From NCBI GenBank assembly GCA_002118135.1, contig BDIU01000324.1, positions 1-64,000 of the forward strand: a DNA stretch of 64,000 nucleotides, read 5' to 3'. The stretch's first letter is position 1. The number at the start of each line of letters is the position of its first letter. Origin of the DNA: Trebouxia sp. TZW2008 (lineage: Eukaryota > Chlorophyta > Trebouxiophyceae > Trebouxiales > Trebouxiaceae). The position numbers were made by a program, and so were the translations under genes. Shown piece after piece: positions 24,001-34,779 of the stretch. A model generated the notes under the pieces. The model searched no databases. It was not told the origin of the DNA and was given only the letters and a program-made list of their open reading frames with translations.

Positions 24001-24621
24001 GCAATTATGACAATGTTGTGCTCCCGCTTCTCATGTCAAGTGCCAAGTCATGTGTGAAAATAGAAACAAGCACCAGCATTCTCATATGGCTCAGAGTACG
24101 GTGTCATGCTGAGCAGGTTCTGAGGCAGGGGAGGAGACGTCTGAAGCTGATGCAGACACACATCAGGCAGACAGCCAGGATGAGCTTCATGATACAGACT
24201 CACACAGTGGCAGTGAGTATGAAGATGGCACAGAAGGTGGTGAGTCACGTCTGGCTTCAAACCCTAGAAATCTCAATGCTAGGTCGTCCAATCAGTTGGT
24301 CTCCTCACATGGCATTTGTCCTTGAGTGCACAGTTTGCACAATGTACGTCGCGCAGTGCAACTTTCAGCAACATGCATGTCATGTCATAAGTCAGATCAG
24401 TACTCTTTGCATCAGATCAGTGTTCTTTGTATGGCGTGTATAAAGCTGAATTCTGCTTTAAGACAGCACTTTCCTATTGTGCAGATGATGTGGAAGCAAG
24501 CCAATCTCATGATGATGACGATGATGATGAGTCAGATGCCAGAAGCGATGAAGCAGCAAGTCATGGTGATGACAGTAACAGTGAGCACGACCACAGTGAA
24601 GACGAAGAAAGTGTTGACTGA
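18004..24621 (+). CDS. Large acidic coiled-coil protein, unknown function
   Basis: Twelve exons join in phase into 1064 codons: 18639-18830, 19314-19652, 19935-20245, 20472-20686, 21196-21315, 21371-21490, 21546-21692, 22002-22356, 22397-22454, 22843-23920, 24117-24239 and 24485-24621 (stop). The 5' end is uncertain: an ATG at 18004 (MTASSAAAQ) is a candidate, but its splice into 18639 is unresolved. In order the protein has a helical N-terminal block (LQRLVQHLSTLVDGFLEQ), an Ala/Asp/Glu-rich acidic stretch, a coiled coil (IAALEQQNADMKAQIASL), Ser/Arg-rich segments, three copies of a basic GRGKRKALKAFLHKLRH repeat, a linker with scattered FG, FAFG and FGFS motifs, and a very long acidic C-terminus ending in an Asp run. 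FG motifs plus acidic tracts recall nucleoporins or histone-binding proteins, but no domain is firmly recognisable. It faces the PIMT-BTB gene head-to-head. Confidence 0.75.
21196..21692 (+). repeat. In-frame triplicated exon array
   Basis: Three tandem exons (21196-21315, 21371-21490, 21546-21692) each encode an acidic start (EDA or KDA), then TIAA, then GRGKRKALKAFLHKLRH. They are separated by introns of only 55 bp that are themselves near-identical. The first two exons are 120 bp and all three begin and end in the same phase, so any number of copies keeps the frame. All three stay open, which suggests a real expansion of a basic repeat in the protein. Confidence 0.8.
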
Positions 24622-25220
24622 CAAGATTCAATGCCCAACAGTTTTGAGAACAGCTGCTTCAGTGATAGTCAACCAGTAGCCCACCAATCAGTTTGCAACA
24701 GAAAGATGCTTACTGCATATATACAAATATGTACCATCAGCAGCGTGCAACACAGCCAGATTAGCAGCGAATGTGTGCATTGCAATCTTGCAGCATAGGT
24801 GTCATCTTGCAAATCTGTATATCAAGCTTTGCTGTGAACTCAACGCTCAGCACAGATACCAATGCTGTAGGCGGTTCGAGAATGCGTTTGTCAAGGGAGA
24901 TTTCATTGACATTGTCCCGACTGGCCCTGACCATGAGCATTGTAAGCATGTTGTCGTGATTCAAAGGACTCACCACCCATTGATGGCAACTCAACAGTTC
25001 AGGAAAATACAGAAGCAATAGCAAGTGCAGTCAGTACATGCTCAAGGGTACACTGCCAACAGTTCATACCTAGCTACTGCATATTTGCTTACCCTGCACA
25101 CTTCACTATCAGTGAACAAATACTTGACAATATCATGGGGATGTGCTGACAGGGTATGTACTGAGCTTTATTGCGCTGCGAAGTAATGTGCGCTACAGAG
25201 CAGCTCATTCAGATCTACAT
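24622..25220. other. Convergent intergenic region
   Basis: This lies between the stop of the acidic-protein gene and the stop of the DA1 gene on the opposite strand. A TGTAA at about 24940 could be the plus-strand poly(A) signal. No other gene is seen. Confidence 0.4.
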
Positions 25221-28200
25221 TCAAGCTGGGAATTTGCCAGTGCGCTCAACATGAGAAATCAATGCTGGCAGGTTCCCAGAAGAATTTTGGAACGCTTCTA
25301 ATGCCAACTTGAAGCCATCACCATAGACTGCTGAAGGATCTGTGCGGATTTGATTGGCAAAGTAGCTAGCTAGTCTCTCTTCCCAGCTTCCCTGCATCAT
25401 TTCACACAGCGATTCTTCATTGATTCACGATCACTGCTGTTCAGCACAACAGGTGACATCTGTAAAGCAAGGACATCAGTCAGTGGCTGAATGAGGTCGC
25501 GTCATGCGTCCAGCAATTACTGCTATCACTCATCATCAGTGCGAAACTGACAACAACAGCAATGAAATCAACAATTGAGCACAGCCGTTAGGTGTGCAAG
25601 GCCCAAGTCATGTGTGACCAGACTGTGTGATTTTGAGCATCACAATATAAAAATATGAGGCATTTCTGTCATGATTTGAAAGGCGCATCCAGTCAGAATT
25701 GATTAGGTGTACTGACCTGCTTCCTGGAGAGGTCTTGTGACTCAAGCCAAAGCAGCCCCATAAGTTGGCACAGCCCCTCCTCAGTCTGCAGGGGCAGTTG
25801 CGTGGTGCCCCTCAGACGCAGCCAGGCATGCATACACTCATGGGCTAGGATGGTGCCAGTCAACAGCCAGGGCAGCCCGTACAGCACCAAAATTGCTGTC
25901 ACCTGCACAGATTGCAATGCAGCTCAAGCAACAGATAGGACAGTCACTGCTGTCTCATTCTCCACATCTGACATTGAGTTTCCACAACCTAGCTTTGGCA
26001 ATATGCAACAGAAGCAATAGGATGATGCCAGTCAGCAGCCATGGCAGCCTGTACAGCACCAGAATGGCCGTCACCTGCACAGCCAGCAATGAGCAATAGC
26101 TAAAGCTGCGCACCATCTTCCAATCATGTTGTTTTGAGCACGGAAGTTGCATGCAGAAAGCGCCATCGGAAACAAAGTGCACCTTGCGCTGTACATCAGG
26201 TAGAGCCGGGCAGGAAATACACACTAATCTGCGGTGATGAAGCCTGTGATGCAGAGCAAGCGATGCAATACTCTGTCCTGAAATTGAGCACACATGCAGT
26301 GTGCAGCGCGCCCATGGTGATGTTTGCTGCTTCTTGCGACCATGCAGGGCAAACCTATGCTCAATCGCTGACCTGGCAAGCTATGGAAGATTTGCCACTA
26401 GAAGTCAGCTAGTTTGCAAGCAAGCCACCAGACCGGTCAGAACACACCTCATATCTATCTCTGGCTGAAAGGTCCACAGGCTGTGTGAAAATACGGCCTC
26501 CCCTTGTGACGACTTGCTGAATCGCACGATACTCCACTGTCAGTGTCAACCCTCTTGTGTGAAAGACTGGTCCATGGCTGTGGCCACCGCTGGACCGCCC
26601 CTCGCGCTCTTCTGCTTCATTGAGGGCTGCTGACTCGACCATCATCAAAGGGGGCTTTTCTGGGAGGGTCATTCCTAGATGACTATAGAAGCTCAGCACC
26701 TGAACCAAAAAGACTGATACTGAAGATGTGCCATTCAGTGACTCAAAAGGACTAAGATTCAAACGCTTGAGGCTCAGTGATTCACAATCCTGATGACTAA
26801 TGTTGTGATGACAGACTCTGAGTCAAACTTGCGGAAAGTTTAGAAAGCATGTCAGCTGACACTGAACAGATTACAGTCACCGACCTGGACACACGGAGGC
26901 TGAGCACTTGGAGTGTCTTTGACAATTGTAGCTAAGACTTCATCACTGACCAGATCATATAGAGCATGCCGACTGACCTGATCATGTAAAGGCTGAGCAT
27001 CAGGGGTGTCTCTCACAATGGTAGCTAAGCAGTCCAGGTACACAGCGCAGTCGTCCAACTCAGAAACAGTATGAGATTGCTTCATAGCTAAAAGTGGACA
27101 GTCTGTGCTCACTGACCTGATCATATAGAGGCTGAGCATCGGGAGTGTCTCTCACAATGGTAGCTAAGCAGTCCAGGCACACGGTGCGGCCATCTAGCTC
27201 AGTGACCCACTGCTCGCCTTGAGGGCACAGCCTGGTGCAGGAGCAGCATTGTAGAGTGCCATCATCTCGATGCTTTTGACAGTACCTCTCCTTCCAGAAG
27301 GGGTTGGTGTTGAAGCGGATGATGTTGTCCTGTACATGTCAAAAGTGAAGCTTGAGCTGTTGTCATGATGCTGTTCAGCGGTGATGCCGTCGTCCCTGTG
27401 CTTTGGGCAGCACCGCTCCTTCTAGAATGAGTTGGGGTTGGTGCTAAAGCAGATGATGTTTTCCTGTAATGATACAGAGGTCTGAGATGTGGCTTGCGCC
27501 ATCCTCATTCAATCTGACGGCAGAGGGTGGTGTGACATAAGCGTTGCTAGTATTGGAAGTGCGTCAAGAGAACAAAAAGTGCTTTCAACCAGTACAAGAT
27601 TTGACAATCATGACAGCTACAATGGACAACAGCAATGTGTCAAACAAGCACGTTTTCTTGAGTTGTTCCATAGTCACTTCTTGCATCAGCACTGCATGAT
27701 GAGCTGTTCTGATCCTTGCAACTCAATGCGTAAGTGCAGTCAGGACCCACCTGACCAGCCCGCATCACTTCATGGCAGACTGAGCACCGAGGGTCAAACT
27801 TGGCACTATAGCAGGCAAGATGGTATGGCTGGTTGTCCTGCTTGCCGAAGCCCACGTTTACTCCAGCAGGGATAACTTCACCACAGCTGGCACACCTGAA
27901 GCAGGTGCATTTGCTTTGGCACAGTGTGTGGACGCAACTCATTGCTTCCGTGTGCACCTAGCTGGGTGATACAAGCCCAAAAGAAAGGAAGTGAGTGTTT
28001 GCCAAAGCAGCGTTCACTCCAGGAGCAATACGGTGACCACAGCTGAAACAGGTGCATTTCCATTGGCACAAACTGGCTTTGGACATGATTGTTTTGAAGG
28101 CAGTTCAATGCTTCTGTATGCAACTAGATAGCTCATGAAACCTCACTTAAAAGCATGCTAATGATGATGATGGCGATGATGATACTGACAACAATCAGGG

Positions 28201-29812
28201 CATATAACACACCTGAAACAGCTGGCATGCCAGGTACGCCCAGCTGCTGTGATAGTGCTTCTGTCCCTGCCGAAGAACCCCAGTGAGCCGCCACAACCCG
28301 CACACATTCCAGGCCTGTCTACAACCGGAGCGGACACAGGCCCACGCTGTTGTGACGCTGGTTCTTGTGGGTACTGAGACTGTTGCTGCTGTTTGCTGGG
28401 ACGATGCTGATGACTCAACGGCTGCTGCTGATCAAGGGGGGGCGCCCGCTGTTGTGTGGGGGGTTGAGGGGAATTGGAGGGATTGGGGTTCTCAGCTGAT
28501 GCCTGCATTAGCTCCTGCTCTTGTATGGCTCTAGCAAAAGCCTCGTCGGCGCTGAGCATTGATTCCAGGTTTGCTGAACCATGATGACCATCAATGTACA
28601 AGTTTCCCAAGTTGCTTTGAGGCACAGCGGGTTGGTGCTGACTGTGACTGGGTGGTTGCAGCCTGGAAGCAGGTGGTTGCTGTGAGCCTGACTGCTGACT
28701 GTGTGACGACCCCTGACCAGGAAGATGTGAGTGATCATGATATGACTGACCTGCTGAGGGACCAGCGTGTTGCTTGCTGCTGCTACTGCTGCTGCTGGTG
28801 CCGTTGCTGTTTGGGTGGTAGATGTTTGGGTATCGTACACTGCCTGTGGGCGGCGCTTGGACAGCAGCAGATGCTGAAGATGAAGGTGAAGCTCCTACTT
28901 GCGGGTACTGGGACTGAGCAGAAGTAGCATTGCGTGCTGTAGAAGCAGATGATGGAGCCAAACCATGCTGTATGTGAGAAGCTGATGCTGGGGATGGCAT
29001 CATAGGCGCTGATGGTGGGGACCGCGCTACTGAGCCACTAGCGTCATGTGAATCCTGCTGTGGGACTCTTGCATTGGTAGATGTGGCTTGATCGGATGAT
29101 GATGCTAACTGAGCTGATTCCTGCAATGCTCTTGCCAGGGCCTCGTCATCAGCAGATTGATCCTGCCAGCTTGATGCGCCACCTTGTGAGTTGTATGAGT
29201 TGTTGCTGTGACGGTCCTGCTTTGCGTGCTTGGGAGAGGACTTGGCAAGCTTTGCCGATTCCTGCAGTGCACGCTCCAAGTCTTCTTCGGTTGGAGTGCG
29301 CTTCATGATGCCTTTGCCTTTGGCTGCCTGCTTGGCCTCTGCCTCAGACAGAGCCATTGCTGCTTTGAGGTCCTCATCATCTGAAGCAGCAGGTTCCAGC
29401 TGGGGATGCGCCGGGCCTCTGTCAGTATACAGCTGCTCCTCAGCAGCTTGTCTGCTCTGGGCCAAAGCTGCCTCAAGCTCGCTTGCTTCCAAGGCTCGCT
29501 GAAGCTCAAAGTCATCGTTATGCGTGGCCTGTCTGACGTCAGGCGACCGCTGGGACACGTGTGTCGCTGCTCCTACAAGGGCAGACGCTATGATCAGCGA
29601 ATATCACGCACACTGATGACACTTCACCCGATGTCGGAGTTAACAAGCCTGTACGAATCTGGCGTTTTGTGATGATCAAGATGTAGCACAGGCTTGCCTT
29701 GCGCAGCACTGGCCGGTGCAGACGATGGTTGCAATGCTGCAGCTTCAGCTCGCGGCGGGTTTGCTGCGTTGCCAGACAGACCCTCGCGGACCCGCCGAAG
29801 GAACCCAACCAT
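25221..29812 (-). CDS. DA1: DA1-family peptidase with UIM and LIM domains
   Basis: Seven exons join in phase to 813 residues: 29698-29812, 28213-29572, 27751-27895, 27117-27329, 26448-26699, 25717-25902 and 25221-25391. The start ([11 protein letters not shown]) resembles the DA1 N-terminus. Ubiquitin-interacting motifs follow near residues 57, 102, 131 and 175, with another near 383, each an acidic patch plus an ALxxS-type helix. After a long Ser/Gln-rich linker come LIM zinc fingers ([25 protein letters not shown]) and the DA1-like domain. Its zinc peptidase motif HECMH sits near residue 716, followed by EEGLCQ. Plant DA1 enzymes are activated by ubiquitination, cleave growth regulators and limit organ size; in a single-celled alga the target would differ (inference). 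Exon 1 ends at a GC donor. Decayed copies of three exons lie in its introns. Confidence 0.93.
25955..26076 (-). repeat. Decayed copy of the DA1 HECMH exon
   Basis: Directly upstream (in transcription order) of the live exon 25717-25902, this copy keeps the acceptor and reads [16 protein letters not shown]. It then loses the zinc-binding HECMH and runs into unrelated, Leu-rich sequence. If spliced in, it would insert a peptidase segment without its catalytic site. Confidence 0.75.
26893..27105 (-). repeat. Extra copies of the end of the DA1 27117-27329 exon
   Basis: The live exon ends [20 protein letters not shown] followed by a gtcagt donor. A copy at about 26978-27080 ends with almost the same residues and donor, and a shorter one at about 26893-26945 reads [13 protein letters not shown]. 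They lie downstream in transcription order and stay in one open frame with each other, so use as alternative exon ends cannot be excluded. Confidence 0.7.
27960..28060 (-). repeat. Decayed copy of the DA1 LIM exon 27751-27895
   Basis: An acceptor followed by [16 protein letters not shown] matches the live exon's [16 protein letters not shown]. Downstream the copy diverges and loses the zinc-ligand pattern. It lies in the intron upstream of the live exon. Confidence 0.7.
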
Positions 29813-30219
29813 GATTGCGGCGATCAGATCGCAGCAGCGTTGCCGGTCACCTCGCAGTCGTTGTGCTTGCACGGCATATGGCGAATTACGAATTCATATA
29901 GCTACTGATGATGAAGAAGATGAGTCAGAATGGCTGGGACAGCACATCACATCAGCCTTCGGATGATTTTGCTAGAAACTTTCATGCATTACAAGCGTGA
30001 TCAAGCGTTGCTGCATGGCGTATTCATGAGCGGTTGCATACGAAGGACATGATCTGCAGTAAGTACAACAGCTTTGGAACGATTGATGTCGCAAACCATT
30101 GCAACTGCACTTGAAGTGTGCATGCAATTTGATGTTGACAAGTCAAGACACCCCAGTGAACAAAAACTCAGCTGCACGCAAGTTGCAGAAAGCCCCCCTG
30201 CGACCATGGCAAGTGGAAC
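29813..30219. other. Spacer with the DA1 promoter
   Basis: This 407 bp gap lies between the DA1 start codon and the stop of the next minus-strand gene, so it must hold the DA1 promoter and 5' UTR. No further feature is recognised. Confidence 0.4.
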
Positions 30220-33200
30220 TCATTTGATCATCATCGAGTTAGCATCGATATATCTCAAAGCAGTCCACAGCCTGCAGCATGTCAAACTTGCACTTCTTGC
30301 CCTCCTTGTCCAGTGTAAACACTGACCAGAGCTGCCGGGCAGGGACATGCTCCTGGCCAGGTGCAACAGCTTGTTCAGCCAAGGCTCCCCATGCTGACTT
30401 AATGTGGAAGCAGCAGGAGTAGCTGTACCCTCAAATCTCACAATCAGCTTGCCATCTTTATGCTGCCTGAGTTGAGTCACTGGCTGCTTGTTCGCCAGCA
30501 ATGCATCAACGCTGGCTGCCACGTTTGGATGCACGCGCCATGTGTCGTGATTGAGCACTTCTACCATGCAAGCAAATGCTGGCAGGCCTTTTCTCTCAGT
30601 CCTGGTCTTGCTGCCATTGTTGTTGTGCCTGCATCATATCAAAGCATATGGCTTCTAGCTGCATTCACAAACAGGCATGATGCACTGCGACATACTGCAC
30701 AGCTCTGATGCGACTTGCCATAATGCTGTACATATAGGCCAATATAGGCAAAGATTGTGAGCACTGTCTGGCCAGATTGATCATGCCCAATCATGTTTCT
30801 GGCACCAAACACAATGCCGACCACAACGTTGCAAGCCCAGGGCCTTACTTTGCTTCCACATCACCCAGAGTCACTTGATGGATGCCGCCAATGAGACAGT
30901 TGAGGTCTGGATTGGCAATGAGGCTGCTGAGGTCAGTGCCATGAGCAGTTCCAACCAGTGCTATGCCTCGCTGTGCAATGCCACGCACAGCTGCCACCTC
31001 TGCTGGGCTGCCAATCTCGTGCACAACTATCACCTGCAAGACACCTCCTGACACCTTTCAGTTGCAACTGAGTTATACCTTTTGCCTAGGTTCTGTTGGT
31101 CTGTAGATATTGCACAAGGGGCATTTGCTGCTGATCCCTGCATGATCGCTCTGTTTGACTAGCGCCCAAGGAGTTTTGCATACTCATCATCTGCACGGCC
31201 CTTGCAAACGCCAGCTGTTGCTGCATTGCATGCTGAGCAGCTGCTGTGCTTCCCATGCAGTCAACTTGATTGCTGAATGTCAGCTCAGCCTTACAGGCGT
31301 CCAACAGGAGTGCACTTTACACAGCGCAAGGCTGTGATGCTGCACAGCTTCATGCAGAACCCCATGCTGGCGTGACTTGTAAGGTCCACAGCGACAAGAC
31401 AGGCATCTGATGGGAGTGCAGACCACATATGCAAATTACATGCCTCATGCTGGCGTGACTTGTGATGCACATGTATGTGACACTCTTAGCTGCTGCAAGC
31501 TAGCATAGCAAAGCAAAAACCTGAACAGAAAGCAGATAAAGAAAATGCAGACAGACAAAAAGCAGACTATATACCTCAGGGTTGTGATTTTGCACAGCTT
31601 CCCGCAGCACCTCATGCTGGCGCGACTTGTGAGGCACAGGCATACGGCGGGCTCTGCCAGTGCAGCTGTGAGGTACCTGCCCATCACCCCCTATCTCATT
31701 GCTCGATAGAGAATCGAGTCAGAGCATGCTGTCCCAAAATCCAATCAACCCATATGCCACCTGCCAAGCACAACAGATATACCTTGTGTATTTGCGCATG
31801 CATATCTGTGCAGGTACATCTGTGCATTTGTATTTATGCATATATCTGTGCATGGTGTCTCTCAAAGATGCACAGATACCATGCATCTGTGCATCTGTAT
31901 TCTTGGCAGAGCCGCCAAAATTACTGGCTGCATTGCTCAAATTCTTTTGCAGACAGGCAAATGACGGAATAGCATATGCAGCAGCTAGTCAGAGACGATC
32001 ACCTGGGTGTCAAATACATTGTTGAGCCTGATACCAAACTCGTTGAAGAGAGGTGCTGAAGCTTCGCAACAGTCATGCATGACCCTTGTCACTTTCTCAT
32101 CTTCAAGTAAGCATTTCAGCTCATAGCGTACATGCCCATATAGAATGTCAAACAGATAGCATGTGTCTTTGACATACACCTGCAGGAAAGGCACAAGTCT
32201 GTCACAGGAAGAACGCCATCTGGGCGCTGTGAGTCACCCTGCCAGCTGCCATGAGCATAGGCAATTTTGGTCACAAAATCAACAGTCATGAACAGCATCA
32301 AGCCTGTGCCAGAGGAAGTGCTGTAAGCCAAAGCATCACTTGCTGCTTGTATATGCCTTTGTTGCCTATACAAGCAGCAAGTGATCAAGAGCAAAGGTCA
32401 ACAAAGCAATAGATGATACCTGGAGCAAGGCTATTGGAGATGAGCTGCAGCCTTTGCAATCAACAGCTATCCGTTTCTCCTTGGATGCAGTCCTGTGCAC
32501 AAGGAGCGCTTCCAAGGGTGTTGAGCACAAATGTATAACCCCCTGCAGGATAAGGGAAGCACTTGTTCCTCAGTTGCCCATAGGTCTCACTGTTGCAGCT
32601 ATTGCTTGTGCCTGGAGGTGGCTGACGCAGCTGGCACGCAAAATGCAATGGCAAGTAGAAGGCAGCAATCACACAGCGAAGGCATATTAGCAAAGCTCCA
32701 TGAACAGGCAGATGTACATGGATTGAACAGTGTGATACATGGGGGACAGCCTCACATTGTTGGTTGTCGGAGCGAGAGCAAAAATGAGATCATCTACGTC
32801 TGCTTGGCTGGAAGCGCTGCTTGCATCATCACTGATGCTCAGTTTATACCCTGCAGGGCTGTACTCGCCCTGCTCATGCAGATGTGCTGCTCCGTACAAG
32901 TCCAACAGAATGCTCTGGACTTGAGCGCTGATGTACTGCTTGCGGATCACCTTTGACACATCAATCTCGACGTTTGTGGGCAGAATGCCAGTCACTTCAA
33001 ACCACACAATGTTGGGCCCATAGCCAAATTGCCGAAACAATTTGCCTGAATATGCGACTCTGTTCTTTTAAAGGTAGTGCCCAATATCGATCAAGGACAC
33101 AGGTTGCATACAACTTTTCACTTGGCCATGAGTACGTTAATCTGTGCACCAGGCAGGCTGCTGCAGCTCCTTTGGCAAGGAGGTCTTCATCATCGTCTAG

Positions 33201-33245
33201 GCTCTGGTCAATGGCTTTGAACAGCACTTTGATTGCCTGAGACAC
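30220..33245 (-). CDS. 3'-5' exonuclease / Ycf45-like ATPase / R3H-type fusion, apparently defective
   Basis: Supported exons are 32756-32950, 32420-32479, 32003-32179, 31575-31701, 30849-31033 and 30220-30628; a further one starts at 33242 (VSQAIKVLFKAID). The exons at 32420 and 32003 match the N-terminal half of DEDD-type 3'-5' exonucleases of the EXD1 group: IAVDCKG, then CYLFDIL, VMHDC and FGIRLNNVFDTQ. The exons at 31575 and 30849 match the C-terminal half of Ycf45/SPD1-like ATPases: NEIGGDG, RARRMPVP, VIVVHEIG, GTAHG and IGGIHQVTLGD. A conserved tail (TWRVHPNVAASVDALL) follows. Missing are the exonuclease C-terminal half and the Walker A exon, both expected in the 275 bp between 32003 and 31701. 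The usual DCEG Glu is Lys here, and the usual Walker B Asp is His. A pseudogene, internal deletion or assembly collapse are all possible. The 5' end is not resolved. Confidence 0.65.
31770..31905. repeat. Degenerate minisatellite of gcatctgtgcat-type units
   Basis: Units such as tgcatatctgtgca, acatctgtgcattt, atatctgtgcatgg and atgcatctgtgcatct repeat in both orientations. The array lies exactly where the exonuclease and ATPase exons of the surrounding gene appear to have been lost, so it may mark the deletion point. Confidence 0.6.
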
Positions 33246-33249
33246 CTAG

Positions 33250-34779
33250 GCCAGAGGGGAAAGCAATCTGAAGTCAAGCTCAACCATGACTTCACTCTTG
33301 CCACAATGAAAGCATGCACTGTGAGTACACTAGTACTTTGACAATTTGGCTCGCAATGATGCAGACTATTGCCATTTTTAACAAAAATGGACAGGCTCAT
33401 AGTCTACACTGACCATCACATCTCACCACTGTCAGCACTTGCAGCAGCAGACAGGGAAACAGTGTGCGCGATGCATAGAAATTCGCACCTGCATGACAGC
33501 AGGCCACTAACAAATTTCAACCACTGACAAATTTCAAAACCAGATCTACAGAGTCAGATCACCCATAATTCATTGGGCCATGAAGTGTGAGCCGACACAT
33601 CGTCTGTAGGAGCCCAAACCGCTATGCGGTCGTACGAGTCGAGTGAGGCGCTGATCGGTCGCAGATCTGTGAACTTAGGACCCTTATCGATTGCCGTGTC
33701 GAGCACGGGCGCGACTCTTGGCTTGTCCGACGCTCTTGCGTAAACCTTTGACCAGGTTGTTTGACCAGCTGCTGTTCGAGATGTATGTTTCTGCTAGCAA
33801 CAAGGCGTTTGAAGGGCGACGGAGCAAGTGGTGGTTCAAGCGTTGGTGAGTATGCAAGTATACCTCAGCAGTAGCAAAGATGGCAGACCACATCTGGCGT
33901 ACCTAGACTGCTGGCCAGGCAAATGCATACTCCTCAAGCGTGAACAAGCTTGTTTCTGGAAACTTATGTCAAAAGACACTGTCGACGTCCCTTCGTTCAG
34001 TGTACTCTCCCAACACCTTGTAGAGCCTGCCTGAAATAATGCTCTGGGCTCACACGTCACTGGTAGACAGGCAAGCTGGCTGTGGGTAAGACTATCTATC
34101 TCACTGAAAAACTTTAACAAGAGAAAGAGCCCTCAAAGTTGAGAGCTTGCCAGGGAAGAAAAGTAGGTACAGACCGCCCCGGGGGCTGGCATCTCACCAT
34201 ATCAACTGGCTCAGCTTCAGGCTTCATTGATCGCGCCTGGCTCACTGTACCTGATGAAGACTTGAACAAACATAATGCACAGCTTTCAAAACACGCTTTT
34301 GTGCTTACATGCACTGCAGCCACGCTGACGACACACAAGTGGTAACTCAATGCTGCCAGGGATGCACCACCCTTGGCAAGCACAGCTTAGGGCTCCATGC
34401 ATTTCATATTTGACAAGCATTGGTGTGACGGCAATGTAGCCTGCACATATGAGGGCTTGCAACTGAAACTTTATACGCGACATATTTCAAATGTAGGCAA
34501 CAAACAGTCCAAATCATGATCACAGATTAGCGAGACGATTAGCGAAGCCATGTAGCAAGTCATGCAGCTTCAGGTTACAAAATGCTGTCTTTGCAGCTGC
34601 ATCACGTTGGTGGTCATGATCACAATCAGATGAGTACTTCAGCAGCAACATTCAACTTTAGTCATCAACATGGGTCCAATGTTGTCAGCCATTTTGTGGG
34701 CAGAGCTGTGGTATTCACAGACACACACCATGCCAAGCATTCTGCTATCACAGCACCAACACTTCAATGGTAAAAATTG
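33250..34779. other. Unresolved region with exon-like segments on both strands
   Basis: Minus-strand open segments bounded by splice-like sites include one near 33560-33690 (KFTDLRPISASLDSYDR), one ending at a donor near 34190 (GTVSQARSMKPEAEP), and MWSAIFATAE near 33865-33893. On the plus strand an ATG at 33780 begins MYVSASNKAFEGRRSKWWF and meets a gtgagt donor near 33846. The minus segments might be 5' exons of the exonuclease/ATPase gene or a separate small gene. I could not join any of them in phase or assign a family. Confidence 0.3.

Noticed and set aside
33780..33846. First exon of a plus-strand gene (MYVSASNKAFEGRR)
   Set aside because: No downstream plus-strand exon could be joined in phase, so it is mentioned only as part of the unresolved region.
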